DNA of 64,000 nucleotides from DATFDN01 sp963762525. GTDB lineage: Bacteria; Pseudomonadota; Alphaproteobacteria; Acetobacterales; Acetobacteraceae. This document shows positions 18,302-28,299 of this stretch, in pieces (the stretch's first letter is position 1; every line of letters starts with the position of its first letter). The translations under genes were made by a program, and so were the position numbers. The notes below the pieces were generated by a model that searched no databases, was not told where the DNA came from, and worked only from the letters and a program-made list of their open reading frames with translations. Where the stretch lies: the NCBI GenBank assembly GCA_963762525.1, contig CAVXKT010000007.1:1-64000 (forward strand), given 5' to 3'.

Positions 18302-19103
18302 CAGCCCCCGCGCGCCAGCGCCGCCGCATCTGCGCCGTCGCCTTCACGCCGAGATAGGCCTCGATCACCGCCGGATCGCGCTGCACCTCGGCGGGCGGTC
18401 CCTCGGCGATCTTGGTGCCGTGATCGAGCACGGTCACGCGATCGGACATCGACATCACGACGCGCATCTGATGCTCGATCAGCACGATGGTGATGCGCGA
18501 ACCGCGCGCGCACCTCCTCGATGAAGCGCATCATCTCGGTGGTCTCGTGCGGGTTCATCCCGGCCGTCGGCTCGTCCAGCAGCAGCAGCTTCGGCCGGGT
18601 CGCCAGCGCGCGGCCGATCTCCAGCCGGCGCTGCTGGCCATAAGGCAGGTTGCGCGCCAGATCGTCGCCGCGGCCGCGCAGGCCGACGAAGGCCAGCAGC
18701 CGCATCGCCTCGTCGTGCGCGCGCGCCTCGTCGGCGCGCGTGGCGGGGGTGTTCAGCACCGCGCCCCACCAGCTGCGAGCGCAGGTGCAGATGCATCCCG
18801 ACCAGCAGATTCTCGATCGCGCTGATGTTTCGGAACAGCCGGATGTTCTGGTAGGTGCGGCTGAGCCCGGCCGCCGCCGCGCGGTCCGGCGTCAGCCCGT
18901 CGATGCGCCGCCCGCGGAACCAGACCTCGCCGCCGGTCGGGCGGATGTTCTGGGTGATGCAGTTGAACACCGTCGTCTTGCCGGCGCCGTTCGGGCCGAT
19001 GATGCTGTGGATGCTGCTCTCCGCGACCGCCAGATCGAGCGCGGCGACCGCGGTCAGCCCGCCGAAGCGCATCGACAGCGCCGCGGCAGGCGAGGATCGT
19101 CAT
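18301..19103 (-). CDS. livG: HAAT-family ABC transporter ATPase, LivG-like (frameshifted)
   Basis: The second ATPase subunit, about 260 residues. It shows GPNGAGKTTVFNCITQ (Walker A), GLSRTYQNIRLFRNISAIENLLVG, which is the LivG-specific Q-loop region, LPYGQQRRLEIGRAL (signature) and LLLLDEPTAGMNPHET (Walker B). The C-terminal part includes VLDHGTKIAEG. Frame changes occur near 19085, 18770, 18490 and close to the stop. The start is ATG 19103, overlapping the LivM stop by ATGA. Coupling through both overlaps indicates one polycistronic message for the importer. Confidence 0.88.
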
Positions 19104-20126
19104 CGCAGCCTCGCCGGCAGCAGGTCGGCGCCTTCGTCCACCGTCTCCGCCTCGTCGGCGTCGTGCAGCTCGCGCCGGCGGACCTCCGAGGGCCACAGCC
19201 CCTCGGGCCGCCAGCGCATCATCACGATCAGCGCGGCGCCATAGAACAGATAGCGATACTCGCCGAACTCGCGCAGCAGCTCCGGCAGCCCGATCAGCAC
19301 CACCGAACCCAGAACCACGCCCGGCAGGCTGCCCATGCCGCCGACGATGATCAACGCGAGCACGTTGATCGAGATCAGCAGCTGGAAGCTCGACGGATAG
19401 ACCGAGGTGAGCATCACCGCGAAGATCGAGCCGGCGAGCCCGGCGAACGCGGCGCCAAGCCCGTAGGCCATCAGCTTGGAGCGAACCAGATTGATCCCGA
19501 GCGCCTGCGCCACGTCCTCGTCGTCGCGCAGCGCCATCCAGGCACGGCCCAGCCGCGAGCTCTCCAGCCGCCAGGCGACGAAGGCGGCGACCGCCGAGGC
19601 GATCAGCGTCAGATAGAAGAGCTGCACCGGGCTCGCCAGCACCAGCCCGCCGACCCGCGGCTTCGGGATTTGCAGCAGCCCCTGTGCGCCGCCGAGCAGC
19701 GGGGCGGCGAAATCCGACAGCACGATCACGCGCACGATCTCGCCGAGGCCCAGCGTGGCGACCGCGAGATAGTCGCCGCGCACGCCCAGCACCGGCAAGC
19801 CGAACACCACGCCGACCACGACCGAGAGCAGCACCGAGATCGGCATCGCCGCCCAGAACGACAGATGCAGCAGCGCGTGCGCGTTGTCGGCGGTGAGCAG
19901 CGCCGTGGTGTAGGCGCCGACGGCGAAGAACGCGACGAAGCCGAGATCGAGCAGCCCGGCGAGCCCGACCTCCAGATTGAGGCCCATGCCCATCAGGATG
20001 TAGAGCCCGACCAGCATCAGCACCTGGCCGATATAGGCGCCCGCCAGCGCCGGCATCAACGCGAGCGCGAGCAACGCCAATGCCGGCGCGGAGCATGCGC
20101 TGCCGCTGGCGCTCGCGGTCGTTCAC
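19100..20126 (-). CDS. livM: HAAT-family ABC transporter permease, LivM-like (one frameshift)
   Basis: An inner-membrane permease of about 340 residues. Conserved LivM features are MGMGLNLEVGLAGLLDLGFVAF, GDYLAVATLGLGEIVRV, the EAA-like ALRDDEDVAQALGIN loop contacting the ATPase, and GLAGSIFAVMLTSVYP. The start is placed at GTG 20126, which overlaps the stop of the upstream membrane protein (GTGA) and gives a basic leader VNDRERQRQRMLRAG. A one-base slip near 20086 then joins it to ALLALALMPALAGAYIGQ. The C-terminus is hydrophilic and acidic (ELHDADEAETVDEG). With LivH it forms the substrate channel. Confidence 0.88.
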
Positions 20127-20776
20127 CGGCGGCGCGCCGCCTGCCGCGCGGTTCCCGACCACAGCTGCTGCGCCAGCACGGCGCCCGCGAACACCGCGAC
20201 CGCGCCCTGCGGCGTCAGTCCTTCCCAGGTGTAGATGAAGTCGCGGACTGCGCCGACCGCGCCCTCGTATTGCAGCATGAGCTGGATCAGCTCCTGGAAC
20301 ACGCCGGCGATCACCACCGCTGCGGCCCCGGCGATCGAGCGCGCCGCGCACTGCATCGCGGGCTGAGCCGCAGCGCCGCGCCGACCAGCCCGGCAATCAG
20401 CCCGCCGCGAGCAGCAGGGCGATGCCGCGCCCGAGGCCCGAGCCCTAGCGTCAGCATGCTCAGCAGCTCCGGCGACAGCGCGATGAAGATCGAGCGGAGC
20501 GCGACCAGCCCGATCAGCGCCGTCAGCGCGGCGACCGGCAGCGCGGCCGCGAGGCCGCGAGACCCCGCCGCCAGCAAGGCGGGCGCCGCTGCCGGCCGGG
20601 CTCCGCACGGCCACGGCGCCGGCGGCAATCCCCAACGCGAGCAGGGTCGCCTGGCCGAGGCTGAGGGTGCCGATCACGATCCAGCGGCCGTGCAGCATCA
20701 GCAGCACGCCGACGGCGGCGAGATGCACGCCGACGGCTCCGAACAGCAGTCCGCGGAACAGCGCCGTCCGCGCCAT
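20123..20776 (-). CDS. Unidentified integral membrane protein inside the liv operon (two or more frameshifts)
   Basis: About 215 residues of hydrophobic sequence placed between LivH-like and LivM-like genes. The readable parts are MARTALFRGLLFGAVGVHLAAV at the N-terminus, a middle part with VALRSIFIALSPELLSMLTLG, and a C-terminus with GVFQELIQLMLQ and DFIYTWEGLTPQGAVAVF. Breaks near 20590 and 20360 separate them. I see no ATPase, binding-protein or EAA-loop motif, so it is not simply a second permease copy. Its stop overlaps the LivM start, which ties its translation to the transporter. It may be an accessory membrane subunit, or a detached N-terminal extension of LivM. I cannot name a family. 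Confidence 0.55.
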   Translation of the reverse strand: MARTALFRGLLFGAVGVHLAAVGVLLMLHGRWIVIGTLSLGQATLLALGIAAGAVAVRSPAGSGARLAGGGVSRPRGRAAGRRADGADRAGRAPLDLHRAVAGAAEHADARARASGAASPCCSRRADCRAGRRGAAAQPAMQCAARSIAGAAAVVIAGVFQELIQLMLQYEGAVGAVRDFIYTWEGLTPQGAVAVFAGAVLAQQLWSGTARQAARRR

Positions 20777-20783
20777 CACCGGG

Positions 20784-21887
20784 TCAGGCCCGCTTCTTCG
20801 CCATGCGCTCACCGAGCAGGCCATGGGGCCGGAAGATCAGCACCATGATCAGCAGGGTGAAGGCGATCAGGTCGCGCAACTGATAGGGCGCGGGAATGCC
20901 CAGCCCGTCCAGCAACAGGGCGGGGCCGACCGATTCCACGAGGCCCAGGAAGAAGCCGCCGAGCATGGCGCCCGGGAATGCTGCCGATGCCGCCCAGCAC
21001 CGCGGCGCCGAACGCCTTGATGCCGGGCTCGAAGCCCATGAAGAAGAACACCTGCTTGTAGAGGAAGGCGTAGAACACGCCGGCGATTCCGGCCATCGCG
21101 CCGCCCAGGACGAAGGTGAAGACGACCACCTTGTTGACGTCGATCCCCATCAGCGCCGCCGCCTCGGGGTCTTCGGAGACGGCGCGCATCGCCGTGCCCA
21201 TGCGGGTGCGCTGGACGATGAGGTAGAGCGCCGCCCATGAACACCAGCGCCAGCCCGATCACCAGCACGTCGATGCGCGGCAGCGCAAAGCCGCCGAAGT
21301 GATAGGCCTCGGCCTGCCAGCGCGGCGTCGGATAGGCCTTCACCGCCGAGCCGAACAGGCCGCGAAAGGTCTGCTCGAGGAAGAACGAGACGCCGATGGC
21401 GCAGATCAGCGGCGCCAGTCCCTGCACGCGGCGAAACGGCCGGTAGGCGAGCCGCTCGGTCAGCAAGGCGATGCTCACCGAAACCGCAATGGCGACGGCG
21501 AGAATCGCCGCCATGCCGAGCACCGGATGCGCTCTCGAGGAAGCCCGAGGCGGCGAGCGGGCGGGCGACGAAGAAGCCGCCGAAGGCGCCGCACATCATG
21601 ATGTCGCCGTGCGCGAAGTTGATCAGCCGCAGCACGCCGTAAACCATGGTGTAGCCGAGCGCGATCTGCGCGTAGATGCTGCCGATGGTGAGGCCGAACA
21701 CGGCGAAGTCGAACCACTGCGCCCCGGTGTAGCGATCCTTGACCAGCGACCCGATGGTGCCGCCCACCACCGCCGCCAGCACGCCGATCCGAAGCGCCCA
21801 CAGCACCAGATCGACGGCGTTGACGCGAGCCAGGGCGCTCAGCCATGGCTCGCGGAGAGGAACGCTACGGCTGAGCGCGTCGCTCAA
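20784..21887 (-). CDS. livH: HAAT-family ABC transporter permease, LivH-like (three frameshifts)
   Basis: A permease of about 365 residues. LivH hallmarks are FGLTIGSIYAQIALGYTMVYGVLRLINFAHGDIMM, TERLAYRPFR, TRMGTAMRAVSEDPEAAALMGID (the loop contacting the ATPases), AGVFYAFLYKQVFFFMGF and the C-terminal LRDLIAFTLLIMVLIFRPHGLLG. Frame changes near 21530, 21235 and 20980 must be repaired. A TTG start at 21887 overlapping the binding-protein stop (TTGA) gives the best N-terminus. It has about 50 extra N-terminal residues compared with short LivH proteins, including one additional hydrophobic segment. Confidence 0.88.
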
Positions 21888-23140
21888 TGGGTCGGCCAGA
21901 CCTTCTTCGGGTTCTTGCCGACGCCGAAGGTCTTCGGATCGCCGGACGTGAACTCCAGAACCGCCGGCTTGAATTGCGAGCATTCGCCGAAGTGATCGCA
22001 GGCGATGGGGCCGCTGATGCCCTCGAACTTGGTGTCGAACACGGCGTCGCGCAGCGCCTTCTTGCCGATATAGAGATTGCCCGACTGGTCGGTCTTCGCC
22101 ACCTTCTCGATCGCCTTGAAGGCCAGCATCGCGCCGTCATAGGCGTTGGCGTGGAAGCCGGAGATCGGCGCCTCTCCGTAGGTCTTGGTGTATTCGGCGA
22201 CGAATTTCGGATAGCCCTGGCCCATCGCTTCCGGGGAAATGTCGGGATAGCCGATGCGGAAGCCCACCACCGCGGGGCCGGCCGCCTCGATGAAGTCGGC
22301 CGACAGCAGCGAGGCGCCGCCGAAGAAGATGGCGTGCTCCAGGCCCGGCACCTCCTTCGACTGGCGCAGCATCTGCGCCGCCGCCGCGGTGAAGATCGGC
22401 ATGTAGACCGCGTCCGGATGTTCACTGGCGATCCGCGTAAGCACCGGATGCATGTCCACGTCGGTGGGCGCCACCGCCTCGCGCGACAGCACCTTGCCAC
22501 CCAGCTGCTCGAAATTGTTCGCCATCACGGTCACGAGCTGCTGGGCGTAGGGGCTGCCGTCGTGAACGGTCACGGCGGTCTTCGCGCCCGCCACCTTGTC
22601 CAGATAGGTTGCGTCCGCCTTGCCCTGCTCGTTGTCGCTGAACACCGTGCGGGCGAAGCCGTCATACTCCGGCTTGCGGTCCGGCGAAGTCAGCGCCGGC
22701 GCGGTGCAGGCGGTGCAGATATCGACGATGCCGGCCTGCCAGAGAATGGGCGCGCCGGGCGTGGCGGCCGAGGAACAGGCGGGGCCGAGCACGATCACCA
22801 TGTTCGGGGTGGCGGCGAGCTTGGTGGCGGCGGTCTGCCCACCCTCGGCATTGCAGGTGTCGTCCTCGGCGTCGAGCTTGATCGGATGTCCGAGCAGCTT
22901 ATCGCCCTCATCCTTGATCGCCAGCTCGACGCCGCGCTTCTCATCGAGGCCGAGCGCGGTGTCGGCGCCCGAGAGCACCCAGTATCCGCCGATCACGATG
23001 GGCGCGCCCTTGGGCACCCGGACCACGCCGATGGGATCGGAGACGGGTCCCACCGTCACCGCCGCGGCATTGAGCGACAAGCCGCCAGCCGCCAGCAGCG
23101 CCACGAGCGCCGCGCGAGCGAAGCTCAGCATTGTTCCCAT
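21884..23140 (-). CDS. livK: HAAT-family periplasmic substrate-binding protein, LivK-like
   Basis: An intact binding protein of about 418 residues. It has a Sec signal peptide (MLSFARAALVALLAAGGLSLNAAA) and a periplasmic type I binding fold. Typical features include GGYWVLSGADTALGLDEKRGVELAI, LGPACSSAATPGAPILWQAGI and GFHANAYDGAMLAFKAIEK. Two ATGs (23140 and 23131) lie near a GGAGG Shine-Dalgarno sequence; 23140 gives the extra residues MGT and either is possible. Four cysteines in the segment GIVDICTACTAP/GPIACDHFGEC suggest disulfides. It is the first gene of the minus-strand liv-dadA-racemase operon and sets substrate specificity, which could be an amino acid, amide or betaine. Confidence 0.9.
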   Translation of the reverse strand: MGTMLSFARAALVALLAAGGLSLNAAAVTVGPVSDPIGVVRVPKGAPIVIGGYWVLSGADTALGLDEKRGVELAIKDEGDKLLGHPIKLDAEDDTCNAEGGQTAATKLAATPNMVIVLGPACSSAATPGAPILWQAGIVDICTACTAPALTSPDRKPEYDGFARTVFSDNEQGKADATYLDKVAGAKTAVTVHDGSPYAQQLVTVMANNFEQLGGKVLSREAVAPTDVDMHPVLTRIASEHPDAVYMPIFTAAAAQMLRQSKEVPGLEHAIFFGGASLLSADFIEAAGPAVVGFRIGYPDISPEAMGQGYPKFVAEYTKTYGEAPISGFHANAYDGAMLAFKAIEKVAKTDQSGNLYIGKKALRDAVFDTKFEGISGPIACDHFGECSQFKPAVLEFTSGDPKTFGVGKNPKKVWPTH

Positions 23141-23317
23141 TTCCTCCGTTGTTTTCCGGGCGGGACTATGGGGCGGGCGCATCCGGCCCGTCAACGCGCC
23201 GGCCCGTCAACGCACCGGGGCGCGCGTCGCTCCGGCACAGCAGCCTTGTCGGATCGGGGCTGGCGGCCTTCCCGCTTCTGAGCCAGGTTGCGCCGAGCGG
23301 AACCGGGAAGCGCGCGC

Positions 23318-24569
23318 TTGCGATACTCGATCGCCACTCTGATCGGCCAAGCCCTGAACGGACAGCGGGGCTGGCAGCCGGTCTGGCGCGAGCCCGACCC
23401 GAAGCCGTTCTACGACGTGGTCGTGGTCGGCGGCGGCGGGCACGGGCTGGCGACCGCCTATTATCTCGCGAGCCGGCACGGCATCAACAACGTCGCGGTG
23501 GTGGAAAAGGGGCTCCTCGGTTCCGGCAATGTCGGGCGCAACACCACCATCATCCGCTCCAATTACCTGCTGCCGGCCAACACGGCATTCTACGAATGGT
23601 CGCTCAAGCTGTGGGAGGGTCTGGAGCAGGACATCAACTACAATGCGATGGTCAGTCAGCGCGGCGTGCTCAACCTGTTTCACTCCGACGCCGAGCGCGA
23701 CGCCGCGGCGCGGCGCGGCAATGCGATGCGGCTCAACGGCGTCGATGCCGAACTGCTCGACGCGGCGCAGGTGCGCGCGTTCGTCCCGCAGCTCGATTTC
23801 GACCACGCGCGCTTTCCGATCGAAGGCGGCCTGCTGCAACGCCGCGGCGGCACGGTGCGTCACGATGCGGTCGCCTGGGGCTATGCGCGGGCGGCCGACG
23901 AGCGCGGCGTGGACATCTTGCAGAACTGCGAGGTGACGGGGATTCGGGTCGGAGTCCGGGCGGGTGCGCGGCGTCGAGACGACGCGCGGCTTCATCGGCG
24001 CCGGCAAGGTCGGACTGGCCTGCGCCGGCAATTCCTCGCGCGTCGCCGCGATGGCCGGGCTGCGGCTGCCGATCGAGAGCCACGTGCTGCAAGCCTTCGT
24101 CTCCGAGGGGATCAAGCCGATCCTGGACACGGTGGTGACGTTCGCCGCCGCGCATCTCTATGTCAGCCAGTCCGACAAGGGCGGGCTGGTCTTCGGCGGC
24201 GATCTCGACGGCTACAACTCCTATGCGCAGCGCGGCAACCTGCCGATCATGGCCGAGGTGGCGGAGGCGATGATGGCGCTGCTGCCGCGCTTCGGCCGGC
24301 TGCGCATCGTGCGCAACTGGGGCGGCATCATGGACATGACCATGGACGGCTCGCCGATCATCGACCGCACCGACATCGGCGGCCTCTATCTCAATGCCGG
24401 CTGGTGTTACGGCGGCTTCAAGGCGACCCCGGCCTCGGGCTGGTGCTTCGCCCACACCATCGCCCGCGACGAGCCGCACGCGCTGAACGCCGCGTTTCGT
24501 CTCGATCGGTTCGCGACCGGGCATCTGATCGACGAACGCGGCGCCGGGCCGCGCCCGAATTTGCAGTAG
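23318..24569 (+). CDS. soxB: Sarcosine oxidase beta subunit (one frameshift)
   Basis: The catalytic subunit of heterotetrameric sarcosine oxidase, about 415 residues, which oxidatively demethylates sarcosine to glycine. The start at TTG 23318 gives MRYSIATLIGQALNGQRGW, as in the family. The FAD fold is DVVVVGGGGHGLATAYYL, followed by GRNTTIIRSNYLLP. The His of TVRHDAVAWGYA (about 182) sits where the family attaches flavin covalently. The C-terminus contains WGGIMDMTMDGSPIID and NAGWCYGGFKATP. One slip near 23955 divides the two halves. It is transcribed divergently from the liv operon and is the first gene of soxBDAG-Rieske, in the standard order. Confidence 0.93.
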
Positions 24570-24585
24570 CGACGCACGAGCGACG

Positions 24586-24861
24586 ATGCGCATTCCCTGT
24601 CCTTATTGCGGCGAGCGCGGTCACGAGGAATTCTCCTATCTCGGCGACGCCGCCCCGTATCTGCGGGGCCGCCCCGATCCCGGCGCCGCCGATGCGCCGG
24701 CGGCGTTTCACGCTTATGTCTATCTGCGCGACAATCCGGCCGGGCCGCTCGACGAGTTGTGGCACCACGCGGGCGGCTGCCGCGCCTGGCTGGTGGTGCG
24801 GCGCGACGTGCGGGACCACGTGATCCTCGGGGTTCGGCCGGCGATGGAGGGGCCGCCATGA
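24586..24861 (+). CDS. soxD: Sarcosine oxidase delta subunit
   Basis: An intact 91-residue zinc-binding subunit. Cys residues in IPCPYCGERG, plus the later His-His/Cys of ELWHHAGGCRAWL, provide the metal site of SoxD. Conserved positions EFSYLGDAAPYLRG and YVYLRDNPAGP are present. It follows soxB after 16 nt and overlaps soxA by ATGA. It has a structural role in the alpha-beta-gamma-delta enzyme. Confidence 0.95.
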   Translation: MRIPCPYCGERGHEEFSYLGDAAPYLRGRPDPGAADAPAAFHAYVYLRDNPAGPLDELWHHAGGCRAWLVVRRDVRDHVILGVRPAMEGPP

Positions 24862-27785
24862 GGCGCCTCGCCGCGGGCGGTTTGATCGACCGCACCCGAA
24901 CCTGGCGCTTCAGCTTCGACGGGCGCTCCTATACGGGTCATCCCGGCGACACGCTGGCATCGGCGCTGCTCGCCAACGATGTCCGTCTGATCGGCCGGTC
25001 CTTCAAGCTGCACCGTCCGCGCGGCATTCTCTCGGCGGGGCCGGAGGAGCCGAACGCGCTGGTGGAACTGCGCGCGGGCGCGCGGCGCGAGCCGAACACC
25101 CGCGCCACCACCGCCGAGCTTTACGACGGGCTGACGGCGCGGAGCCAGAACCGGTTTCCCTCGCTGACCTTCGATGTGATGGCGGCGAACAACTGGGCGG
25201 CGCCGCTGCTGCACGCCGGTTTCTACTACAAGACCTTCATGTGGCCGGCGTCGTTCTGGGAAAAGGTGTATGAGCCGCTGATCCGCCGCGCCGCCGGCCT
25301 CGGCCGCGGGGCGGCGGCGGCGGATCCCGATCACTACGAGATGGTCCACGCGCATTGCGACGTGCTGGTGATCGGCGCCGGGCCGGCCGGGCTGATGGCG
25401 GCGCTGACCGCCGGGCGGGCCGGCGCGCGGGTCATTCTGTGCGACGAGGATTTCCGCCCGGGCGGGCGGCTGTTGTCCGAGCGCGGCGCCATCGGCGACG
25501 ACGCCGCCGCGCCGTGGGCGGCGAATATCGCCGCCGAACTCGCGACACTTCCGGAGGTGCGGGTGCTCGCGCGCACCACCGTCTTCGGCGTCTACGATAC
25601 CGGCACGTTCGGCGCGGTGCAGCGGTTGGGCGATCATCTGCCCGAGCCGGCCGGGCCGCGTCAGCGCGCGTGGCGGATCATCGCCAAACGCGCGATCCTC
25701 GCCGCCGGATCGATCGAGCGCCCGGTGGTGTTCGGCGACAACGACCGGCCGGGGGTGATGCTCGCGGGCGCCGTGCGCGCCTACGTCAATCGTTATGCCG
25801 TCGCGCCGGGGCGGCGCGCGGTGGTTTTTGCCGTGCACGACGACGGCCACCGCACCGTTCGCGATCTGCTTGCGGCGGGCGTCGCCGTGCGGGCTTTGGT
25901 CGATCCGCGCCCCGAGGCGGCGGCGCTCGATGGCGTGCCCCTGGTGCGCGGCGTGGTGCGCCGGGCGCTCGGCAACCAGATGGTGCGCGGCGCGGAGATC
26001 GCGGGCGAAGCCGGCGTGACGCGGCTCGACTGCGACCTGATCGCGATGGCGGGCGGCTGGAGCCCGACCATCCATCTGACGTCGCATCTGGGCGCCCGGC
26101 CGCGCTGGGACGAGGCGCTGGCCGCCTTCGTGGCCGACGAGGTGCCCGCCGGGATGGCGGTGGCGGGCGCCGCCGCCGGCGCCTTCACCACCGCCGAGGC
26201 GCTGGGCGCGGGCGCGCGCGCCGGGGCGGCGGCGGCCGGCGATACCGGGCACAAGGCGCATCTGCCCAACATCCCCGATGCCGAGCCGGAGGCGATCGGA
26301 CACCGCCCGTTGTGGCGCGTGCGCGGCGCCCGGCGCGCCTTCGTCGATTTCCAGAACGACGTCACCGCCACCGACGTGGACCTGGCGCGGCGCGAGGGTT
26401 TTCACGCCGTCGAGCACCTGAAGCGCTACACCACCCTCGGCATGGCGACCGACCAGGGCAAGACCGCCAATGTGAACGGCCTGGCGCTGATGGCCGAGCT
26501 GACCGACAGGACCATCGCCGAGACCGGCAGCACGCGCTTCCGTCCGCCCTACACGCCGGTGGCGATCGGCGCCCTCGCCGGACACCATCGCGGCCGCGAC
26601 TTCCGCCCGACGCGCCTGGCGCCGACGCATGAATGGTCGGCCGAACTGGGCGCGGTGTTCGTCGAAGCCGGATTGTGGCTGCGCGCGCAATACTATCCGC
26701 GTGCCGAGGAGACCGATTGGCTGCCGACGGTCAATCGCGAAGTCTCCGCGGTGCGCTCGGCGGTCGGCATCTGCGACGTGTCAACGCTCGGCAAGATCGA
26801 CCTGCAAGGCCCCGATGCGCTGGTGTTGCTGGACCGTCTCTACGTCAACCGGATGCGCACGCTACGGGTCGGGCGGGCGCGCTACGGGCTGATGTTGCGC
26901 GAGGACGGCTTGGCTTTCGACGACGGCACGGTGGCGCGCCTTGCCGAGGATCGGTTCCTGATTACCACCACCACCGCGAAGGCGGCGGCCGTGCTCGCGC
27001 ATATCGAGTTCTGCCATCAGGTGCTGTGGCCCGAGCTGGACGTGCAATTCGTCTCCGTCACCGACCAGTGGGGGCAGTTGGCGATCGCCGGGCCGCGCGC
27101 CCGTGAGGTGTTGTCGCAGGTTCTTGCCGCCGACCTGACGAACGAGGCATTTCCCTTCATGGCGGCGGCCGAGCTGGCGCTGCGCGACGGCACGCCGGCG
27201 CGGCTGTTCCGTATCTCCTTCTCCGGCGAGCTGGCCTACGAGCTGGCGGTTCCGGCGCGGGTTGCCGGCGAGGTCGCGCGGCGCGTGATGGCGGCGGGCG
27301 AGGCGTTCGGGATCACGCCGTACGGGACGGAGGCGATGGGCGTCATGCGTATCGAGAAGGGGCACGTCGCCGGCAACGAGATCAACGGCCAGACGACGGC
27401 GAGCGATCTCGGACTCGGGCGCCTGGTGGCGGCGGAGAAGGACTGCATCGGCCGGGTCATGGCGGCGCGTCCGGGCCTGGCGGACGAGGCGAGGCCGCGG
27501 CTCGTCGGCGTGCGCCCGGTCAACCCGGCGGAGCGGCTGCGGGCCGGCGCGCATTTCATTCCCGCCGGCGCCGCCGCCGAGATCGCCAACGATCAGGGCT
27601 TCGTCTCCTCGGTTGCGTTTTCGCCCACCATCGGCGGCTGGATCGGACTCGGATTTCTGGCGCGCGGGGCCGAGCGGATCGGCGAGCGGGTGCGCGCCGT
27701 CGATCCGGTGCGCGACGGCGACGTGCTGGTGGAGGTATGCCATCCGGTGTTCGTCGATCCCGAGGGAGCGCGGCTGCATGTCTGA
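24858..27785 (+). CDS. soxA: Sarcosine oxidase alpha subunit
   Basis: An intact 975-residue subunit. Its order is an N-terminal ferredoxin-like fold without cluster cysteines (DTLASALLANDVRLIGRSFKLHRPRG), an NAD/FAD pyridine-nucleotide fold (DVLVIGAGPAGLMAALTAGRAG near residue 170), and a C-terminal aminomethyltransferase/GcvT half (YVNRMRTL, LFRISFSGELAYELAVPA). The GcvT half binds tetrahydrofolate, so the methyl carbon leaves as 5,10-methylene-THF. It starts at ATG 24858 overlapping soxD and ends 8 nt inside soxG. Its intact length of nearly 3 kb contrasts with the indel-rich genes upstream. Confidence 0.96.
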   Translation: MRRLAAGGLIDRTRTWRFSFDGRSYTGHPGDTLASALLANDVRLIGRSFKLHRPRGILSAGPEEPNALVELRAGARREPNTRATTAELYDGLTARSQNRFPSLTFDVMAANNWAAPLLHAGFYYKTFMWPASFWEKVYEPLIRRAAGLGRGAAAADPDHYEMVHAHCDVLVIGAGPAGLMAALTAGRAGARVILCDEDFRPGGRLLSERGAIGDDAAAPWAANIAAELATLPEVRVLARTTVFGVYDTGTFGAVQRLGDHLPEPAGPRQRAWRIIAKRAILAAGSIERPVVFGDNDRPGVMLAGAVRAYVNRYAVAPGRRAVVFAVHDDGHRTVRDLLAAGVAVRALVDPRPEAAALDGVPLVRGVVRRALGNQMVRGAEIAGEAGVTRLDCDLIAMAGGWSPTIHLTSHLGARPRWDEALAAFVADEVPAGMAVAGAAAGAFTTAEALGAGARAGAAAAGDTGHKAHLPNIPDAEPEAIGHRPLWRVRGARRAFVDFQNDVTATDVDLARREGFHAVEHLKRYTTLGMATDQGKTANVNGLALMAELTDRTIAETGSTRFRPPYTPVAIGALAGHHRGRDFRPTRLAPTHEWSAELGAVFVEAGLWLRAQYYPRAEETDWLPTVNREVSAVRSAVGICDVSTLGKIDLQGPDALVLLDRLYVNRMRTLRVGRARYGLMLREDGLAFDDGTVARLAEDRFLITTTTAKAAAVLAHIEFCHQVLWPELDVQFVSVTDQWGQLAIAGPRAREVLSQVLAADLTNEAFPFMAAAELALRDGTPARLFRISFSGELAYELAVPARVAGEVARRVMAAGEAFGITPYGTEAMGVMRIEKGHVAGNEINGQTTASDLGLGRLVAAEKDCIGRVMAARPGLADEARPRLVGVRPVNPAERLRAGAHFIPAGAAAEIANDQGFVSSVAFSPTIGGWIGLGFLARGAERIGERVRAVDPVRDGDVLVEVCHPVFVDPEGARLHV

Positions 27786-28299
27786 CCCCGTCGCCATCGC
27801 GGAGCCGAACCGGGTGGCGCTGGCCAGTTTGATCGCGCGGCGCGGCCGTGCGGCGGAATTGCGGGCGTCGATGCGGAGCGCCAGGGGCGCCGAGTTGCCG
27901 TCGATGCCACACATCGCCGAAGGCGAGGGCGTGCGCTTCATTTGGGATGGACCCGACCGCTGGCTGGTCGCATCCGCATCGCTGTCGCCGGCGGGCCTGG
28001 TGGCCGCGTTGCGCGCCGGCGCCGGCGGCCTCGCCGCCGTCTGCGACCAGAGCGACGGGCATGTGCTGTTGCGCGTCTCCGGGCGAGGTGCGCGCGACGC
28101 CCTGGCCAAGGGCCTGCCGATCGACCTCCACCCGTCGGTGTTTTCGACCGGCAGCGCGGCGATCACCGTCGCCGCCCATATCGGCTGCCGCATCTGGCAA
28201 ACCGACGACGTCCCGACTTACGAAATCGCCGTGCCGAGGAGCCTGGCCGCAAGCTTCCGGCACTGGCTCGACGGCGCGGCCGCAGGAGGTGAGCCATGA
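27778..28299 (+). CDS. soxG: Sarcosine oxidase gamma subunit
   Basis: An intact 173-residue subunit with a GcvT-like fold, related to the alpha C-terminal half. SoxG features include WDGPDRWLVAS, CDQSDGHVLLRVSGRGARDALAKGLPIDLHP and HIGCRIWQTDDVPTYEIAVPRSLAASF. It overlaps soxA by 8 nt and the Rieske gene by ATGA. The Rieske oxygenase is therefore translated from the same message as sarcosine oxidase. Confidence 0.95.
   Translation: MSDPVAIAEPNRVALASLIARRGRAAELRASMRSARGAELPSMPHIAEGEGVRFIWDGPDRWLVASASLSPAGLVAALRAGAGGLAAVCDQSDGHVLLRVSGRGARDALAKGLPIDLHPSVFSTGSAAITVAAHIGCRIWQTDDVPTYEIAVPRSLAASFRHWLDGAAAGGEP

Noticed and set aside
18650..20848. 732-residue plus-strand frame opposite the liv operon
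   Set aside because: His/Gln/Arg-rich shadow with no domains; the opposite strand encodes the ABC transporter.
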